A DNA stretch of 64,000 bases from Hanamia caeni (GTDB lineage: Bacteria; Bacteroidota; Bacteroidia; Chitinophagales; Chitinophagaceae): assembly GCF_003721595.1 (NCBI RefSeq), contig NZ_RJJR01000001.1:310001-374000 (forward strand), given 5' to 3'. Numbering within the stretch: position 1 is the stretch's first letter; every line of letters begins with the position of its first letter. The notes under the pieces were generated by a model that saw only the letters and a list, made by a program, of their open reading frames with translations, was not told the DNA's origin and searched no databases. The translations under genes and the position numbers were made by a program. Of the stretch, positions 54,008 through 62,492 are shown one piece after another.

Positions 54008-55396
54008 TTAAATATCTGTTGCCTCGCCATAAGCCACTGCTGTAGCTTCTTTCACAGCCTCACTAATGGTAGGATGCGGATGAATGGCGTTTAATATTTC
54101 GTGTCCTGTGGTTTCTAATTTACGCGCTACCACCATTTCAGCGATGATTTCTGTAACATTATACCCTATAGCATGAGCCCCCAGAAGTTCACCATATTTT
54201 GCGTCGTAAATTACTTTTACAAATCCTTCTGTAGCGCCTGCTGCTGTTGCCTTGCCGCTGGCGATGAATGGAAATTTTCCAATCTTTAATTCATAGCCGG
54301 CATCTTTAGCGGCTTTTTCAGTAAAGCCGACTGAAGAAATTTCAGGGGTGCAATACGTGCAGCCGGGGATGTTGTTATAGTCTATGGGCTCTGGTTTTTT
54401 GCCTGCAAGATGCTCTGCAGCATTGATGCCTTCTTTGGTGGCTTTATGCGCCAGCGCCTGGTGAGGTGTGCAATCACCAATTGCATACAGGCCCGGAATG
54501 TTTGTTTGCTGATTGGCATCTACGACAATTTTGCCTTTTTCTGTCTTAACCTTTAATTCTTCCAATCCGATATTTTCAATATTCGCTGCAATTCCGACAG
54601 CGCTCAATAAAATATCAGCTTCAATAGTTACCTCTCCGTTTTGGGTTTTTACTTTTGCTTTTACGCCTTCGCCACCAGTATCCACACTTGTCACTTCACT
54701 GTTGGTCATCACTGTAATTCCTTGCTTCTTAAAACTTTTCTCCAGCTCTTTTGAAATTTCATCGTCTTCTACAGGAACAGTTTTGGGCAAAAATTCGATA
54801 AGAGTTACTTTAGTGCCAATGCTGTTATAAAAATAGGCAAACTCAGTTCCTATTGCCCCCGAACCCACAACAATCATCGATTTGGGTTGCTTCTCCAAAC
54901 TCATCGCTTTGCGATATTCAATTATTTTTTTACCGTCTAATTTCAGATTTGGTAATTCTCTTGCGCGTGCTCCCGTAGCAATAATTATATTTTTTGCTTC
55001 AAGGGTTTGCTTTTTTCCATCTGCAGAAGTGATCTCAAGTTTGGTAGGAGAAACGAGTTTTCCATTTCCCATCACCACATCTATTTTATTTTTTTTCATC
55101 AAAAACGCAACTCCTTTGTTCATTTTGTCGGCTACTCCGCGGCTGCGTTTTATAATGTTTTCAAAGTTTGGTTTTGGGTCACTCACCTCTACTCCGTAAT
55201 CCGCAGAATGATTTGCGTATTCCATCACCTGGGCGCTTTTCAATAAGGCTTTGGTAGGTATACAACCCCAGTTAAGACAAATGCCACCAAGACTTTCGCG
55301 TTCTACTATTGCGACCTTTTTTCCAAGTTGTGAAGCTCTGATTGCAGCAGGATAACCGCCGGGGCCACTGCCTAAAACTATTACGTCGTATGCCAT
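54008..55396 (-). CDS. lpdA: Dihydrolipoyl dehydrogenase
   Basis: A 462-residue FAD disulfide reductase, E3 of the 2-oxo-acid dehydrogenase complexes. FAD-binding GSGPGGYPAAIRA is at residues 10-22, the redox pair Cys40/Cys45 in GGICLNWGCIPTK, the NAD domain has VVGSGAIGTEFA, and the base pair His441/Glu446 is in HPHPTISE. Normal length. It is alone on its strand with its own full-consensus promoter and terminator. Confidence 0.97.
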   Translation of the reverse strand: MAYDVIVLGSGPGGYPAAIRASQLGKKVAIVERESLGGICLNWGCIPTKALLKSAQVMEYANHSADYGVEVSDPKPNFENIIKRSRGVADKMNKGVAFLMKKNKIDVVMGNGKLVSPTKLEITSADGKKQTLEAKNIIIATGARARELPNLKLDGKKIIEYRKAMSLEKQPKSMIVVGSGAIGTEFAYFYNSIGTKVTLIEFLPKTVPVEDDEISKELEKSFKKQGITVMTNSEVTSVDTGGEGVKAKVKTQNGEVTIEADILLSAVGIAANIENIGLEELKVKTEKGKIVVDANQQTNIPGLYAIGDCTPHQALAHKATKEGINAAEHLAGKKPEPIDYNNIPGCTYCTPEISSVGFTEKAAKDAGYELKIGKFPFIASGKATAAGATEGFVKVIYDAKYGELLGAHAIGYNVTEIIAEMVVARKLETTGHEILNAIHPHPTISEAVKEATAVAYGEATDI

Positions 55397-55440
55397 CTTA
55401 TGTTTGAATTTGAGATTTAAAATTGTTTTTACAAACTTTG

Positions 55441-55471
55441 CAAAATTACTTTAGAATGTGCAAAGCGCAAA
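55441..55471 (-). promoter_or_regulatory. Consensus promoter of lpdA
   Basis: On the - strand TTTG (55468-55471) and TAATTTTG (55441-55448) are separated by 19 bases, the best match to the Bacteroidota consensus in the window. It predicts a leader of about 40 bases before the ATG at 55396. Confidence 0.7.
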
Positions 55472-55549
55472 AATCGTTACATCTGTCGCTCGCAATGCCA
55501 GCTAATTTTGGGATATTTGAACATCAAATTTTAGTGAATTTTTTAGCCT

Positions 55550-56137
55550 ATGAAAATCTTTAAACTCAATACCACAATATTCTTTTTTTTATCAACATTT
55601 ATCTTAATAATCATCTTAACAGGTTGCAGCGCAACGCGGCGAGGCGCAGTTGCTGAAACTGCAAAATCAGGGGATATTAAAAGCACTGTAAAGATTAAGA
55701 AATATGTTGCGCCGCGTGTGGTGAATACAAAAAATGTTTCTCCCGCGGAACTGGTGGATTTTGCAGAAACACTGATTGGAGTGAAGTATAAATATGGCTC
55801 GATGATCAAAGAAAATGGATTCGATTGCTCGGGGTTTATCAATTATGTTTTTAATCATTTTAAAATTTACGTTCCCCGCACAACAGTTGATTTTACAAAC
55901 GCTGGTAAAGAAATTCAGATAAAGAAAAGCAAGCCTGGAGATTTGATATTATTTACCGGAAGTGACGCCGGAAGCGGTATAGTTGGACACATGGGAATTA
56001 TAGTGGACAATACAAACGGCGACTTAAAATTTATTCATGCATCCAGCAGCAGGGGAGTGATGATTTCGGGAATGAATTCTTATTTTATTCCAAGATTTGT
56101 AAAAGTGAACAGGGTGTTTCCTGACACTGCATTTTAA
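55550..56137 (+). CDS. NlpC/P60 (C40) cell-wall peptidase lipoprotein
   Basis: A 195-residue lipoprotein (lipobox LTGCS near residue 26) with a C40 endopeptidase domain. The catalytic cysteine is in NGFDCSGFINYVF, the histidine in VGHMGIIVDN, and the third polar position in FIHASSSRGV. It cleaves peptide bonds of peptidoglycan stems in the periplasm. It is convergent with the YihY gene, 22 bases apart. Confidence 0.93.
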   Translation: MKIFKLNTTIFFFLSTFILIIILTGCSATRRGAVAETAKSGDIKSTVKIKKYVAPRVVNTKNVSPAELVDFAETLIGVKYKYGSMIKENGFDCSGFINYVFNHFKIYVPRTTVDFTNAGKEIQIKKSKPGDLILFTGSDAGSGIVGHMGIIVDNTNGDLKFIHASSSRGVMISGMNSYFIPRFVKVNRVFPDTAF

Positions 56138-56159
56138 CCACAATAAAATTTGCTGTTAT

Positions 56160-57116
56160 TTATTTGTTTACTGCTTTATTGGCTGCTTTTGCTTGTTCAT
56201 TTTCGCTAATGGTCTTTAAAGTATTGATGCTAAGATTTATTTCGAAGCCGATCAGCACAACCATTGAATTAAGGAAAATCATTATCATAATCACCATTAT
56301 CGTACCTATAGATCCATACAGAATATTATATCTCCCAAAATTGTTGACGAAAGTCGTAAAGCCGATGGTTACAAGGATAGACAGGAAGGTTGCAATCACC
56401 GAGCCGGGTGAAACAAGGTTCCATCGCTTTGTTGTGGATGGTGCGTAACGATAAATGAAAGCAAAAGAATAGAAAATCAACCCGATAATGAACAACCACT
56501 TTCCGTATATAATCAGGTTTCTAATGTGGTAATCTGTTACTCCAATCCAGCTTAAGATATTTCGTTGCAATAGCAATAAAATGAGGCAGACCAGTAATAA
56601 TCCGAAAAGCATTATTGTCAATTTTATAGCTTCCCATCGTGTCTTCAGTCCTTTCATTTTTTCAAAACCTAAATGGTCTTTATTGAATGACCGCATCAGG
56701 CCCATCACCGCGCCTGAGGCAAAAAACAAAGAAAGCACAAACGTGAATGACAACATGCCTATTTTGGAACCGTCAATAAAGCTATCTACAAACTCGATTA
56801 AATTTTTATTGTAAGTGGCAGATGGAATAATGTCATGAATGAGGCCATGTAACTGAAATTTAAGCGATCGTTTTGAAATGAAAGGCAGGTTTGGCGTCAA
56901 GGTAAATAAAAAAAGGCATGAAGTGGGCACCGACATGATGAAGTTGTAAGATATGGCCGATGCCTTTTCTGTGAAAGTGGGAAGATTAAAATCTTTTAAT
57001 AAGTGCTTCATCACCGCAAAAACAGTCATGCCCTGGAAACCTGCCGGCGACCATTTTTTACTTTTTCTGATAAGAAATTTTATCGGGTGAACAATGAAAT
57101 ATTTCTTCTTTCCCAA
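56160..57116 (-). CDS. YihY/BrkB family inner-membrane protein
   Basis: A 318-residue protein with six hydrophobic segments of the YihY/BrkB family: ASAISYNFIMSVPTSCLFLF near the start, FASGAVMGLMRSFN, and the late GSIGTIMVIMIMIFLNSMVV. The role is unknown; it was once mislabelled RNase BN. The start is a TTG at 57116, since no ATG or GTG precedes it before an upstream stop; the next ATG would be at residue 30. About 50 bases separate it from mltG upstream. Confidence 0.87.
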   Translation of the reverse strand: MGKKKYFIVHPIKFLIRKSKKWSPAGFQGMTVFAVMKHLLKDFNLPTFTEKASAISYNFIMSVPTSCLFLFTLTPNLPFISKRSLKFQLHGLIHDIIPSATYNKNLIEFVDSFIDGSKIGMLSFTFVLSLFFASGAVMGLMRSFNKDHLGFEKMKGLKTRWEAIKLTIMLFGLLLVCLILLLLQRNILSWIGVTDYHIRNLIIYGKWLFIIGLIFYSFAFIYRYAPSTTKRWNLVSPGSVIATFLSILVTIGFTTFVNNFGRYNILYGSIGTIMVIMIMIFLNSMVVLIGFEINLSINTLKTISENEQAKAANKAVNK

Positions 57117-57167
57117 AATAGATATTTTATAACTGCCTTCTAAAAATATTTAATTTATTTTTTAGAG

Positions 57168-58199
57168 CTATTGAGAATCCTGTTTTGATTGTAGCAAACT
57201 GTCCAGCGCCTTCTGGTAGGCTCTTGCATATAACTGGTGCTGCTGATAATCAGATGCAAAGTTGGAATATCCTGAAAAATCCGGGCGGGCCACAAAAAAA
57301 AGATAGTCGGTTTGCGGAGCGGCCAAAACCGCATCAATAGTTTTTATTGAAGGTGTACAAATTGGCCCCGGAGGCAAACCTGCATTTTGGTATGTATTGT
57401 AGGCCGACGCAAACTCCAGATGTTTATGATAAATCCTTTTCAATTCAAAATCGCGCATGGCAAATTTTACGGTAGGATCCGCAGCGAGCCTCATTCCTTT
57501 TTTGAGCCTGTTTATATATACACTTGCGATTTTTCCTTTATCTGCCTGCTTGTTTGTTTCTTCTTCAACAATAGAAGCCAGGATATAAACCTGGGCGGGT
57601 GAAAGATTTAATTGACTTGCTTTTGCGCGCCTTGTCTCGTTCCAGAATTTTTCGTGTTCATCATATAATTTCTCAAAAATCTTTGCCATGGTTGTGTTCC
57701 AATGGTAAGTATAGGTATTTGGAATAACATCCGTAAGAACGGTATTGGAATCAACGCCGAATTCTTTTAGTGTTTGATCGTTGTTCAAAAAATTTATTGC
57801 GGATGAGGAGTCAATTTCGAAAATGGTCCCGATCTTTTTTGCCAAATCTTCTTTAGTTCTAAGCTTGGTAATTATTAAATTGACAGGAACCTGTCTGCCA
57901 GCGCGAAGCATCTTTACAAGGTGATAAAGGCTCATCCCATTATTTATTTTATACTTCCCTGCTTTTACTTTTTCAGGATAATCTGCATATTTGGAAACCT
58001 GGTCAAACCAAAAATCCCGGGAAATCATTTTGTTTTTTAAAAGGCTATCCTTCACATCCTGGTAAGAGCTACCTGTTCTGATATATAAAAATTTTTTTCC
58101 GGGATTATGAACAACAGGCCCAAATACTTCCCACCCAAAAAATAATCCAGCGATAAGAACAAGCAGGATTAATAACAAAATAATGTTTCGGCCTTTCAT
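57168..58199 (-). CDS. mltG: Endolytic murein transglycosylase
   Basis: A 343-residue membrane-anchored lytic transglycosylase from the ATG at 58199 (the frame is open to 58220). One N-terminal transmembrane helix (ILLLILLVLIAGLFFG) is followed by a LysM-like part and the YceG domain with the catalytic glutamate in LASIVEEETNK. The signature LAADPTVKFA and GLPPGPICTPS follow. It cuts nascent glycan strands in peptidoglycan synthesis. Confidence 0.95.
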   Translation of the reverse strand: MKGRNIILLLILLVLIAGLFFGWEVFGPVVHNPGKKFLYIRTGSSYQDVKDSLLKNKMISRDFWFDQVSKYADYPEKVKAGKYKINNGMSLYHLVKMLRAGRQVPVNLIITKLRTKEDLAKKIGTIFEIDSSSAINFLNNDQTLKEFGVDSNTVLTDVIPNTYTYHWNTTMAKIFEKLYDEHEKFWNETRRAKASQLNLSPAQVYILASIVEEETNKQADKGKIASVYINRLKKGMRLAADPTVKFAMRDFELKRIYHKHLEFASAYNTYQNAGLPPGPICTPSIKTIDAVLAAPQTDYLFFVARPDFSGYSNFASDYQQHQLYARAYQKALDSLLQSKQDSQ

Positions 58200-58261
58200 G
58201 ATAATACGGTTAGTGTTCAATTCATAATTTAGGTTGTTCTAAAAAAACTATCAATAAAAAA

Positions 58262-58288
58262 ACCCTGCCTTGAAAATAAGACAGGGTA
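58262..58288 (-). terminator. Terminator of the miaB-secG operon
   Basis: ACCCTG and CAGGGT arms with inner CTT/AAG pairs (one mismatch) enclose a short A-rich loop just beyond secG. The preceding A-run on the + strand gives a U-run on the operon transcript. Confidence 0.8.
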
Positions 58289-58306
58289 TACAATATTAAT
58301 GATATT

Positions 58307-58672
58307 TTATTTTGCCGGAGTAGGTGCTTGTACCGGAGCTTGCTGGGTCGACGGCATAGGCACAGTGTTGTTATTCTCTTTAGGCGCCATCGGAGTTCCT
58401 ACCGGTGCTTCCTGTATTAAATTTTCGTTAGAATTAGTAGCGCCTGCCTTCGGAATAAAAAGCGTAGAGGTGATGCATAATACGCCTATAATAATTGAAA
58501 AAAGCCAGGTACCTTTTTCTAAAACGTCTGTGGTTTGTTTCACGCCCATTAGCTGGTTGCTGAACCCGCCTAACGATGAAGAAAGGCCGCCACCTTTTGG
58601 ATTTTGAATAAGCACTATCACTCCTAAGATAATAGAAGCTAAAATGATAAGTGTTACGAAAAGAAATAACAT
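58307..58672 (-). CDS. secG: Preprotein translocase subunit SecG
   Basis: A 121-residue membrane protein with two helices (residues about 2-22 and 57-77) and the SecG signature IQNPKGGGLSSSLGGF between them. The tail of about 40 residues is rich in Pro, Gln and Thr, as often in Bacteroidota SecG. It is part of the SecYEG channel. It starts one base after the end of the acidic protein gene, and is the last gene of the operon. Confidence 0.95.
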   Translation of the reverse strand: MLFLFVTLIILASIILGVIVLIQNPKGGGLSSSLGGFSNQLMGVKQTTDVLEKGTWLFSIIIGVLCITSTLFIPKAGATNSNENLIQEAPVGTPMAPKENNNTVPMPSTQQAPVQAPTPAK

Positions 58673-58673
58673 A

Positions 58674-59963
58674 TTAAATACTTTTTATACTTTCGATTTT
58701 GGCTGCAAAGTAAGCACTTTTAGAGGGATTAAGCAAACTTAATTTTTGGTACATTTCAACCGCTTTTTCACTTTTTCCCTGCTTTACCAATACTTCCGCC
58801 ATGGCCTCAGTAAGCACGTTCACGCTCTGGTTTGATGCTTCAGATGAAGTCTGAATCAACTTTTCGATAACTTCATTTTGCTCCGGTAGCTTGCCGGGAT
58901 GTAATTTCTTCATGGTTTTGAGCCACGCGGTGAAACTTTTAACCTGCTTTCCTAACTGGTCATTGTTTAATGCGTCTTCGCTCAGCTTAATACCCTGCGA
59001 TGCAAAATAATCCACCGTATGAAGCGGTTCGAAAGAGAGAGGCTCATCATCCGCTGTATCCATTTCCAATTCAGCATTCTGTCCGGAAACCGAAGTATCC
59101 TCTTCCTTAGGATTACCAGCATTGTATTCCTCATCTTTTATTTCTTCCGTTACCTCAAAATTGTGCTTTTCAGACTCAGTATTTTCATTGGCCTGTGGCT
59201 GTTCATCTGCGGACGGTTCGACAGAGGCCGGAATAGAATCTGTAAAAGCTTCATCGGGTTCGGTATTAAAACCGGTAGTTTGATTTTCGTCATTTTTTTG
59301 TTCACCTGGAGAAGCGTCATTTTCCGAATCTAAATCCGAAGTTCCTTCATTTAATAAAGCAAGTTCATTTTCAGGAGTAGGTAATTCTTCTCTAATCTCT
59401 TCTTTAGAAAGCTCCTCTTCCTTATCAGTGGCATCTTTATCAGTAGTTATTGTATCATCCAATTCGGTATTTTCTGAAATGAGATCATCGCTCAACATAT
59501 CAGGTAGGTTTTCGGAACTCACTGCTGTTTCAATTCTTTCGCTTTCCGCATTCAACATTTCTTCATCATTCCTGTCGTTTTCATTGATGCTGTCAGAATT
59601 ATAAGAAATCGTCACTGGACTTTCAACATCAGATTCAGGTAAGCCTGCATTTGGAATTTTCAAATCTGATAAATTATCAGTGGGTGAAGATTCCGCTACG
59701 GGTAAATTAATTTTTAAATCTTTTTCTTCTTTTACTGATAAAAACGCTAATTGAAACTGGAGCCAATACGGATTTTGCAAATAGATTCCTGTTTGTTTAG
59801 CAACTTCATCAAATGAGGGATCATTATTCTTTTTTAGATGGCACAATAATAAAACATGCGACAGCGAACTCGCAGGATGTTCTTGTATATTATTTTTCAG
59901 ATCATCGGGTTCGTCGGAAAACTGAGCGAGAAGCAAGTCTGCATAATTAATGGCTGTATTCAT
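58674..59963 (-). CDS. Acidic protein with C-terminal TPR-like segment
   Basis: A 429-residue cytoplasmic protein without signal peptide. Residues 1-65 are helical (YADLLLAQFSDEPDDLKNNI) and resemble a small TPR-like unit. Residues about 75-310 are low-complexity and very acidic (Glu/Asp/Ser/Asn). Residues about 330-425 are helical again, ending with KQGKSEKAVEMYQKLSLLNP, a TPR-like motif. Similar proteins lie between LptE and SecG in Bacteroidota, but I know no function. Confidence 0.75.
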   Translation of the reverse strand: MNTAINYADLLLAQFSDEPDDLKNNIQEHPASSLSHVLLLCHLKKNNDPSFDEVAKQTGIYLQNPYWLQFQLAFLSVKEEKDLKINLPVAESSPTDNLSDLKIPNAGLPESDVESPVTISYNSDSINENDRNDEEMLNAESERIETAVSSENLPDMLSDDLISENTELDDTITTDKDATDKEEELSKEEIREELPTPENELALLNEGTSDLDSENDASPGEQKNDENQTTGFNTEPDEAFTDSIPASVEPSADEQPQANENTESEKHNFEVTEEIKDEEYNAGNPKEEDTSVSGQNAELEMDTADDEPLSFEPLHTVDYFASQGIKLSEDALNNDQLGKQVKSFTAWLKTMKKLHPGKLPEQNEVIEKLIQTSSEASNQSVNVLTEAMAEVLVKQGKSEKAVEMYQKLSLLNPSKSAYFAAKIESIKSI

Positions 59964-59972
59964 CGGGATTAA

Positions 59973-60506
59973 TTACCAATTGGAAAATATTTTGTTGAAG
60001 ATTGCGTCTGTTACCGTTTTGATAATCTTATCCATGAGGCTGCTTTCCGCGGCCTGCAAAGTCTGGTTTGCGGGGAAGTCGAAGTTGCTGGTAAGATCAG
60101 TCTCAAAACTTTTTGCCGGATCCGGATCCACGGTATTTTTAAAAATCAGGTGGAATGTTACGTTCAGGCGGTTACTTGATGCCTGCTGATTAGACACGCC
60201 ACTTGTAGTAACGCTATAATCAGAAAGATACCCACTGATATCGTAATTGGCATCATCATTTTTTGTTTCGCGCAATCGTGTCTGGCTGATAATTTTCTGG
60301 CGAACTTTTTCCGTTAGCTGTGGCGCAATTGATGGATTAACGTACCTGGCCTTGTTTTCAAATAAATTAACACGAAAAGTGGTGATATCTGCAGGAATCG
60401 GTGAGGTATCTTTAAAAGAATATTTACAGGTTGCAAAGCTGAAAGTCATCATTATAAAGCTGAGCAATACGAAAATTTTTATACCTGATTTGCTTTTGTG
60501 CATCAT
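59973..60506 (-). CDS. LptE-family LPS-assembly lipoprotein
   Basis: A 177-residue protein from the ATG at 60506 (the frame is open to 60551). The signal segment IFVLLSFIMMTFSFATC ends at the lipidated cysteine, followed by KYSFKDTSPIPADITTF, the beginning typical of Bacteroidota LptE-like proteins, then alternating beta and helical segments. LptE plugs the LptD barrel in lipopolysaccharide export. It sits between the sigma-54 activator and the acidic protein. Confidence 0.87.
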   Translation of the reverse strand: MMHKSKSGIKIFVLLSFIMMTFSFATCKYSFKDTSPIPADITTFRVNLFENKARYVNPSIAPQLTEKVRQKIISQTRLRETKNDDANYDISGYLSDYSVTTSGVSNQQASSNRLNVTFHLIFKNTVDPDPAKSFETDLTSNFDFPANQTLQAAESSLMDKIIKTVTDAIFNKIFSNW

Positions 60507-60552
60507 TAAGTTATTACCGTTGTCGATTAATTCATTATCGGAGGTAAGCAAT

Positions 60553-60606
60553 TGTTTTATTGTTGAATTGTTCTATAGTAATTTAATAATTCAATAATCC
60601 AATAGT
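60553..60606. repeat. A/T-rich word tract between the LptE and sigma-54 activator genes
   Basis: Words such as ATTGTTGAATTGTT and AATAATTCAATAATCCAATA fill the spacer. The two halves are partly inverted copies of each other. It resembles the other word-like tracts in the window in style but not in sequence. Confidence 0.4.
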
Positions 60607-60611
60607 TAAAA

Positions 60612-61853
60612 TCACTCATTAATATTATACTCCTTCAGTTTTCTGTAAAGCGTTCTTTCGCTGATGCCTAAATCACTTGCTGCATCTCTTCTTTTGCCCC
60701 TGTGTTTTTTTAATGCTTTGATAATAAGATCTTTTTCCGCATCTACAATGCTAAGAGACTCTTCTACTTCCTGGTGTTGCGAAATACCATTATTGCCGGC
60801 GTTATTGTTTCGCAATACCATAGGCTGAACCGACGAAATTGCCGCAGCGCCCGGCTCGCCGCGAAAATCGCCAAGCATGGGTTGTTCGTTTTTGAAACGG
60901 GGCTCAATCACAGAAGATGGATTTTGCAACACATCAAAAAACATCCGTTTAAGTTCGGTTACATCTTTCTTTACGTCAAAAAACAATTTGTATAAAATTT
61001 CTCTCTCGTTCGCAAATTCCTTTTGGCTGCCTCCTTCGTGGTGAGTAGATAGCACGGGCAACCTATTATAATTTGTGTCCGGTAAAAAATGAAGCAGTTC
61101 TTCTGAATCTACTAATTTGTCTTTCGATAAAACTGAAACCTGTTCGGCAATATTTTTTAGTTCACGAATATTTCCCGGCCATGGATAATTAATAAGAATT
61201 TCGCGCGCAGCATCGCTCAACTGAACAGGAGGCGATTTATATTTTTCGGCAAAATCAACGGCAAATTTCCTGAATAATAATGGGATGTCTTCCCGGCGGT
61301 CGCGCAAAGCCGGAACCCTTATTGGAACAGTGTTCAATCGATAATATAAATCTTCCCTGAACCTGCCGGTATGAGTATATTCTAAAAGATCTTTGTTGGT
61401 GGCCGCTATCACCCTTACGTCCGTTTTCTGTACTTTAGATGAGCCTACGCGAATATATTCTCCCGCTTCAAGAACACGAAGCAGCCGGGCCTGGGTTCCC
61501 AACGGCAGCTCCCCGATTTCATCAAGAAAAATAGTGCCGCTGTTCACCGTTTCAAAATATCCTTTTCGTGAATCTACCGCACCGGTAAATGAGCCCTTTT
61601 CATGGCCGAAAAGTTCTGAATCAATTGTTCCTTCCGGTATAGCGCCGCAGTTTACGGCAATAAAGGGATTGTGTTTCCGCGCAGAAAGTGAATGAATGAT
61701 ATGTGAAAAAACTTCTTTGCCGACGCCACTTTCGCCATTTATCAAAACACTCAAATCGGTGTTGGCCACTTGTATCGCTACATCAAGCGCATACACTAAA
61801 CCCGGAGAATTCCCAATAATTCCAAACCTGTTTTTTATTGCCTGCTGATCCAT
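60612..61853 (-). CDS. Sigma-54 interaction domain Fis-type activator
   Basis: A 413-residue protein. The AAA+ domain starts almost at the N-terminus: Walker A GESGVGKEVF at about residue 40, the sigma-54 contact loop GSFTGA (usually GAFTGA), Walker B GTIFLDEIGEL, and the arginine-finger region. The C-terminus is a Fis helix-turn-helix (AASDLGISERTLYRKLKEY). No sensory domain precedes the AAA+ module. Its ATG shares one base with the hepT stop (TAATG). Control of envelope genes is inferred from context. Confidence 0.95.
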   Translation of the reverse strand: MDQQAIKNRFGIIGNSPGLVYALDVAIQVANTDLSVLINGESGVGKEVFSHIIHSLSARKHNPFIAVNCGAIPEGTIDSELFGHEKGSFTGAVDSRKGYFETVNSGTIFLDEIGELPLGTQARLLRVLEAGEYIRVGSSKVQKTDVRVIAATNKDLLEYTHTGRFREDLYYRLNTVPIRVPALRDRREDIPLLFRKFAVDFAEKYKSPPVQLSDAAREILINYPWPGNIRELKNIAEQVSVLSKDKLVDSEELLHFLPDTNYNRLPVLSTHHEGGSQKEFANEREILYKLFFDVKKDVTELKRMFFDVLQNPSSVIEPRFKNEQPMLGDFRGEPGAAAISSVQPMVLRNNNAGNNGISQHQEVEESLSIVDAEKDLIIKALKKHRGKRRDAASDLGISERTLYRKLKEYNINE

Positions 61854-62188
61854 TAGTTTTTTAAATAATTTTGAAGTTCTTCCTTTAAAATATCCAGATT
61901 ATTTTGAGTTATCTTCCAAATAGTAGCATCATCAATCAGGTCATAATCATGAACGAGAATATGTCGTAATCCAATGATCTTTTTTTGGTCAGTCACTTGA
62001 ATGGCCTTATTCAATTTCGTTAATTTCCACAAGCCTTCTCCTATAATAGCCAACCGGCGTTCAATAGCATCGATCAGCATAAAGTTAGATTCATACTCCG
62101 AAAAAGATTTTATTCCTGTTAAATGAGAATTAATCATATCAATTGAATCTAAAATGTCTCCAATATATTTGAAGGCTTCAGGATTCAT
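61853..62188 (-). CDS. hepT: HepT-like HEPN ribonuclease toxin
   Basis: A 111-residue helical protein of the HEPN/DUF86 family. The catalytic RX4-6H motif is present as Arg75 to His80 followed by Asp81-Tyr82 (RHILVHDYD). HepT toxins cleave tRNA or other RNA and are blocked by AMPylation by MntA. It overlaps mntA by 11 bases and the downstream sigma-54 activator by one base. Confidence 0.9.
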   Translation of the reverse strand: MNPEAFKYIGDILDSIDMINSHLTGIKSFSEYESNFMLIDAIERRLAIIGEGLWKLTKLNKAIQVTDQKKIIGLRHILVHDYDLIDDATIWKITQNNLDILKEELQNYLKN

Positions 62189-62492
62189 AAATTTTTATTT
62201 TTTCCTCATTAACTCTATCAAGAAAATATTTGTTTTTTATTTTTTCTTCTGCAACTAAATCGATTTTTTTTCCAGTAATTTCTTCAAGATCAAACATCAG
62301 GTCAAAATAGTCGTAACCTGAAATCGGTAAACCATTTTCATTTTTTTTAAATTTAAAAATAAAGTCAAGGTCACTTTCAACGGTATGATTTTTTTGAGTA
62401 CTTCCTGATCCAAAAAGATACAAAGATTGAAGCTGCATTTTGCGACAAATTTTTTTTATTCCTTCAATATTGTTTTTTACTTCTTTTACCAT
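62178..62492 (-). CDS. mntA: MntA-like nucleotidyltransferase antitoxin
   Basis: A 104-residue minimal nucleotidyltransferase. The GSX10DXD motif is clear: Gly28-Ser29 in LFGSGST, Asp41 and Asp43 in SDLDFIF, and the third carboxylate Asp78 in KKIDLV. In characterised pairs it AMPylates a tyrosine of HepT; here Tyr82 is the candidate target. Its ATG overlaps the miaB stop by seven bases. Confidence 0.9.
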   Translation of the reverse strand: MVKEVKNNIEGIKKICRKMQLQSLYLFGSGSTQKNHTVESDLDFIFKFKKNENGLPISGYDYFDLMFDLEEITGKKIDLVAEEKIKNKYFLDRVNEEKIKIYES

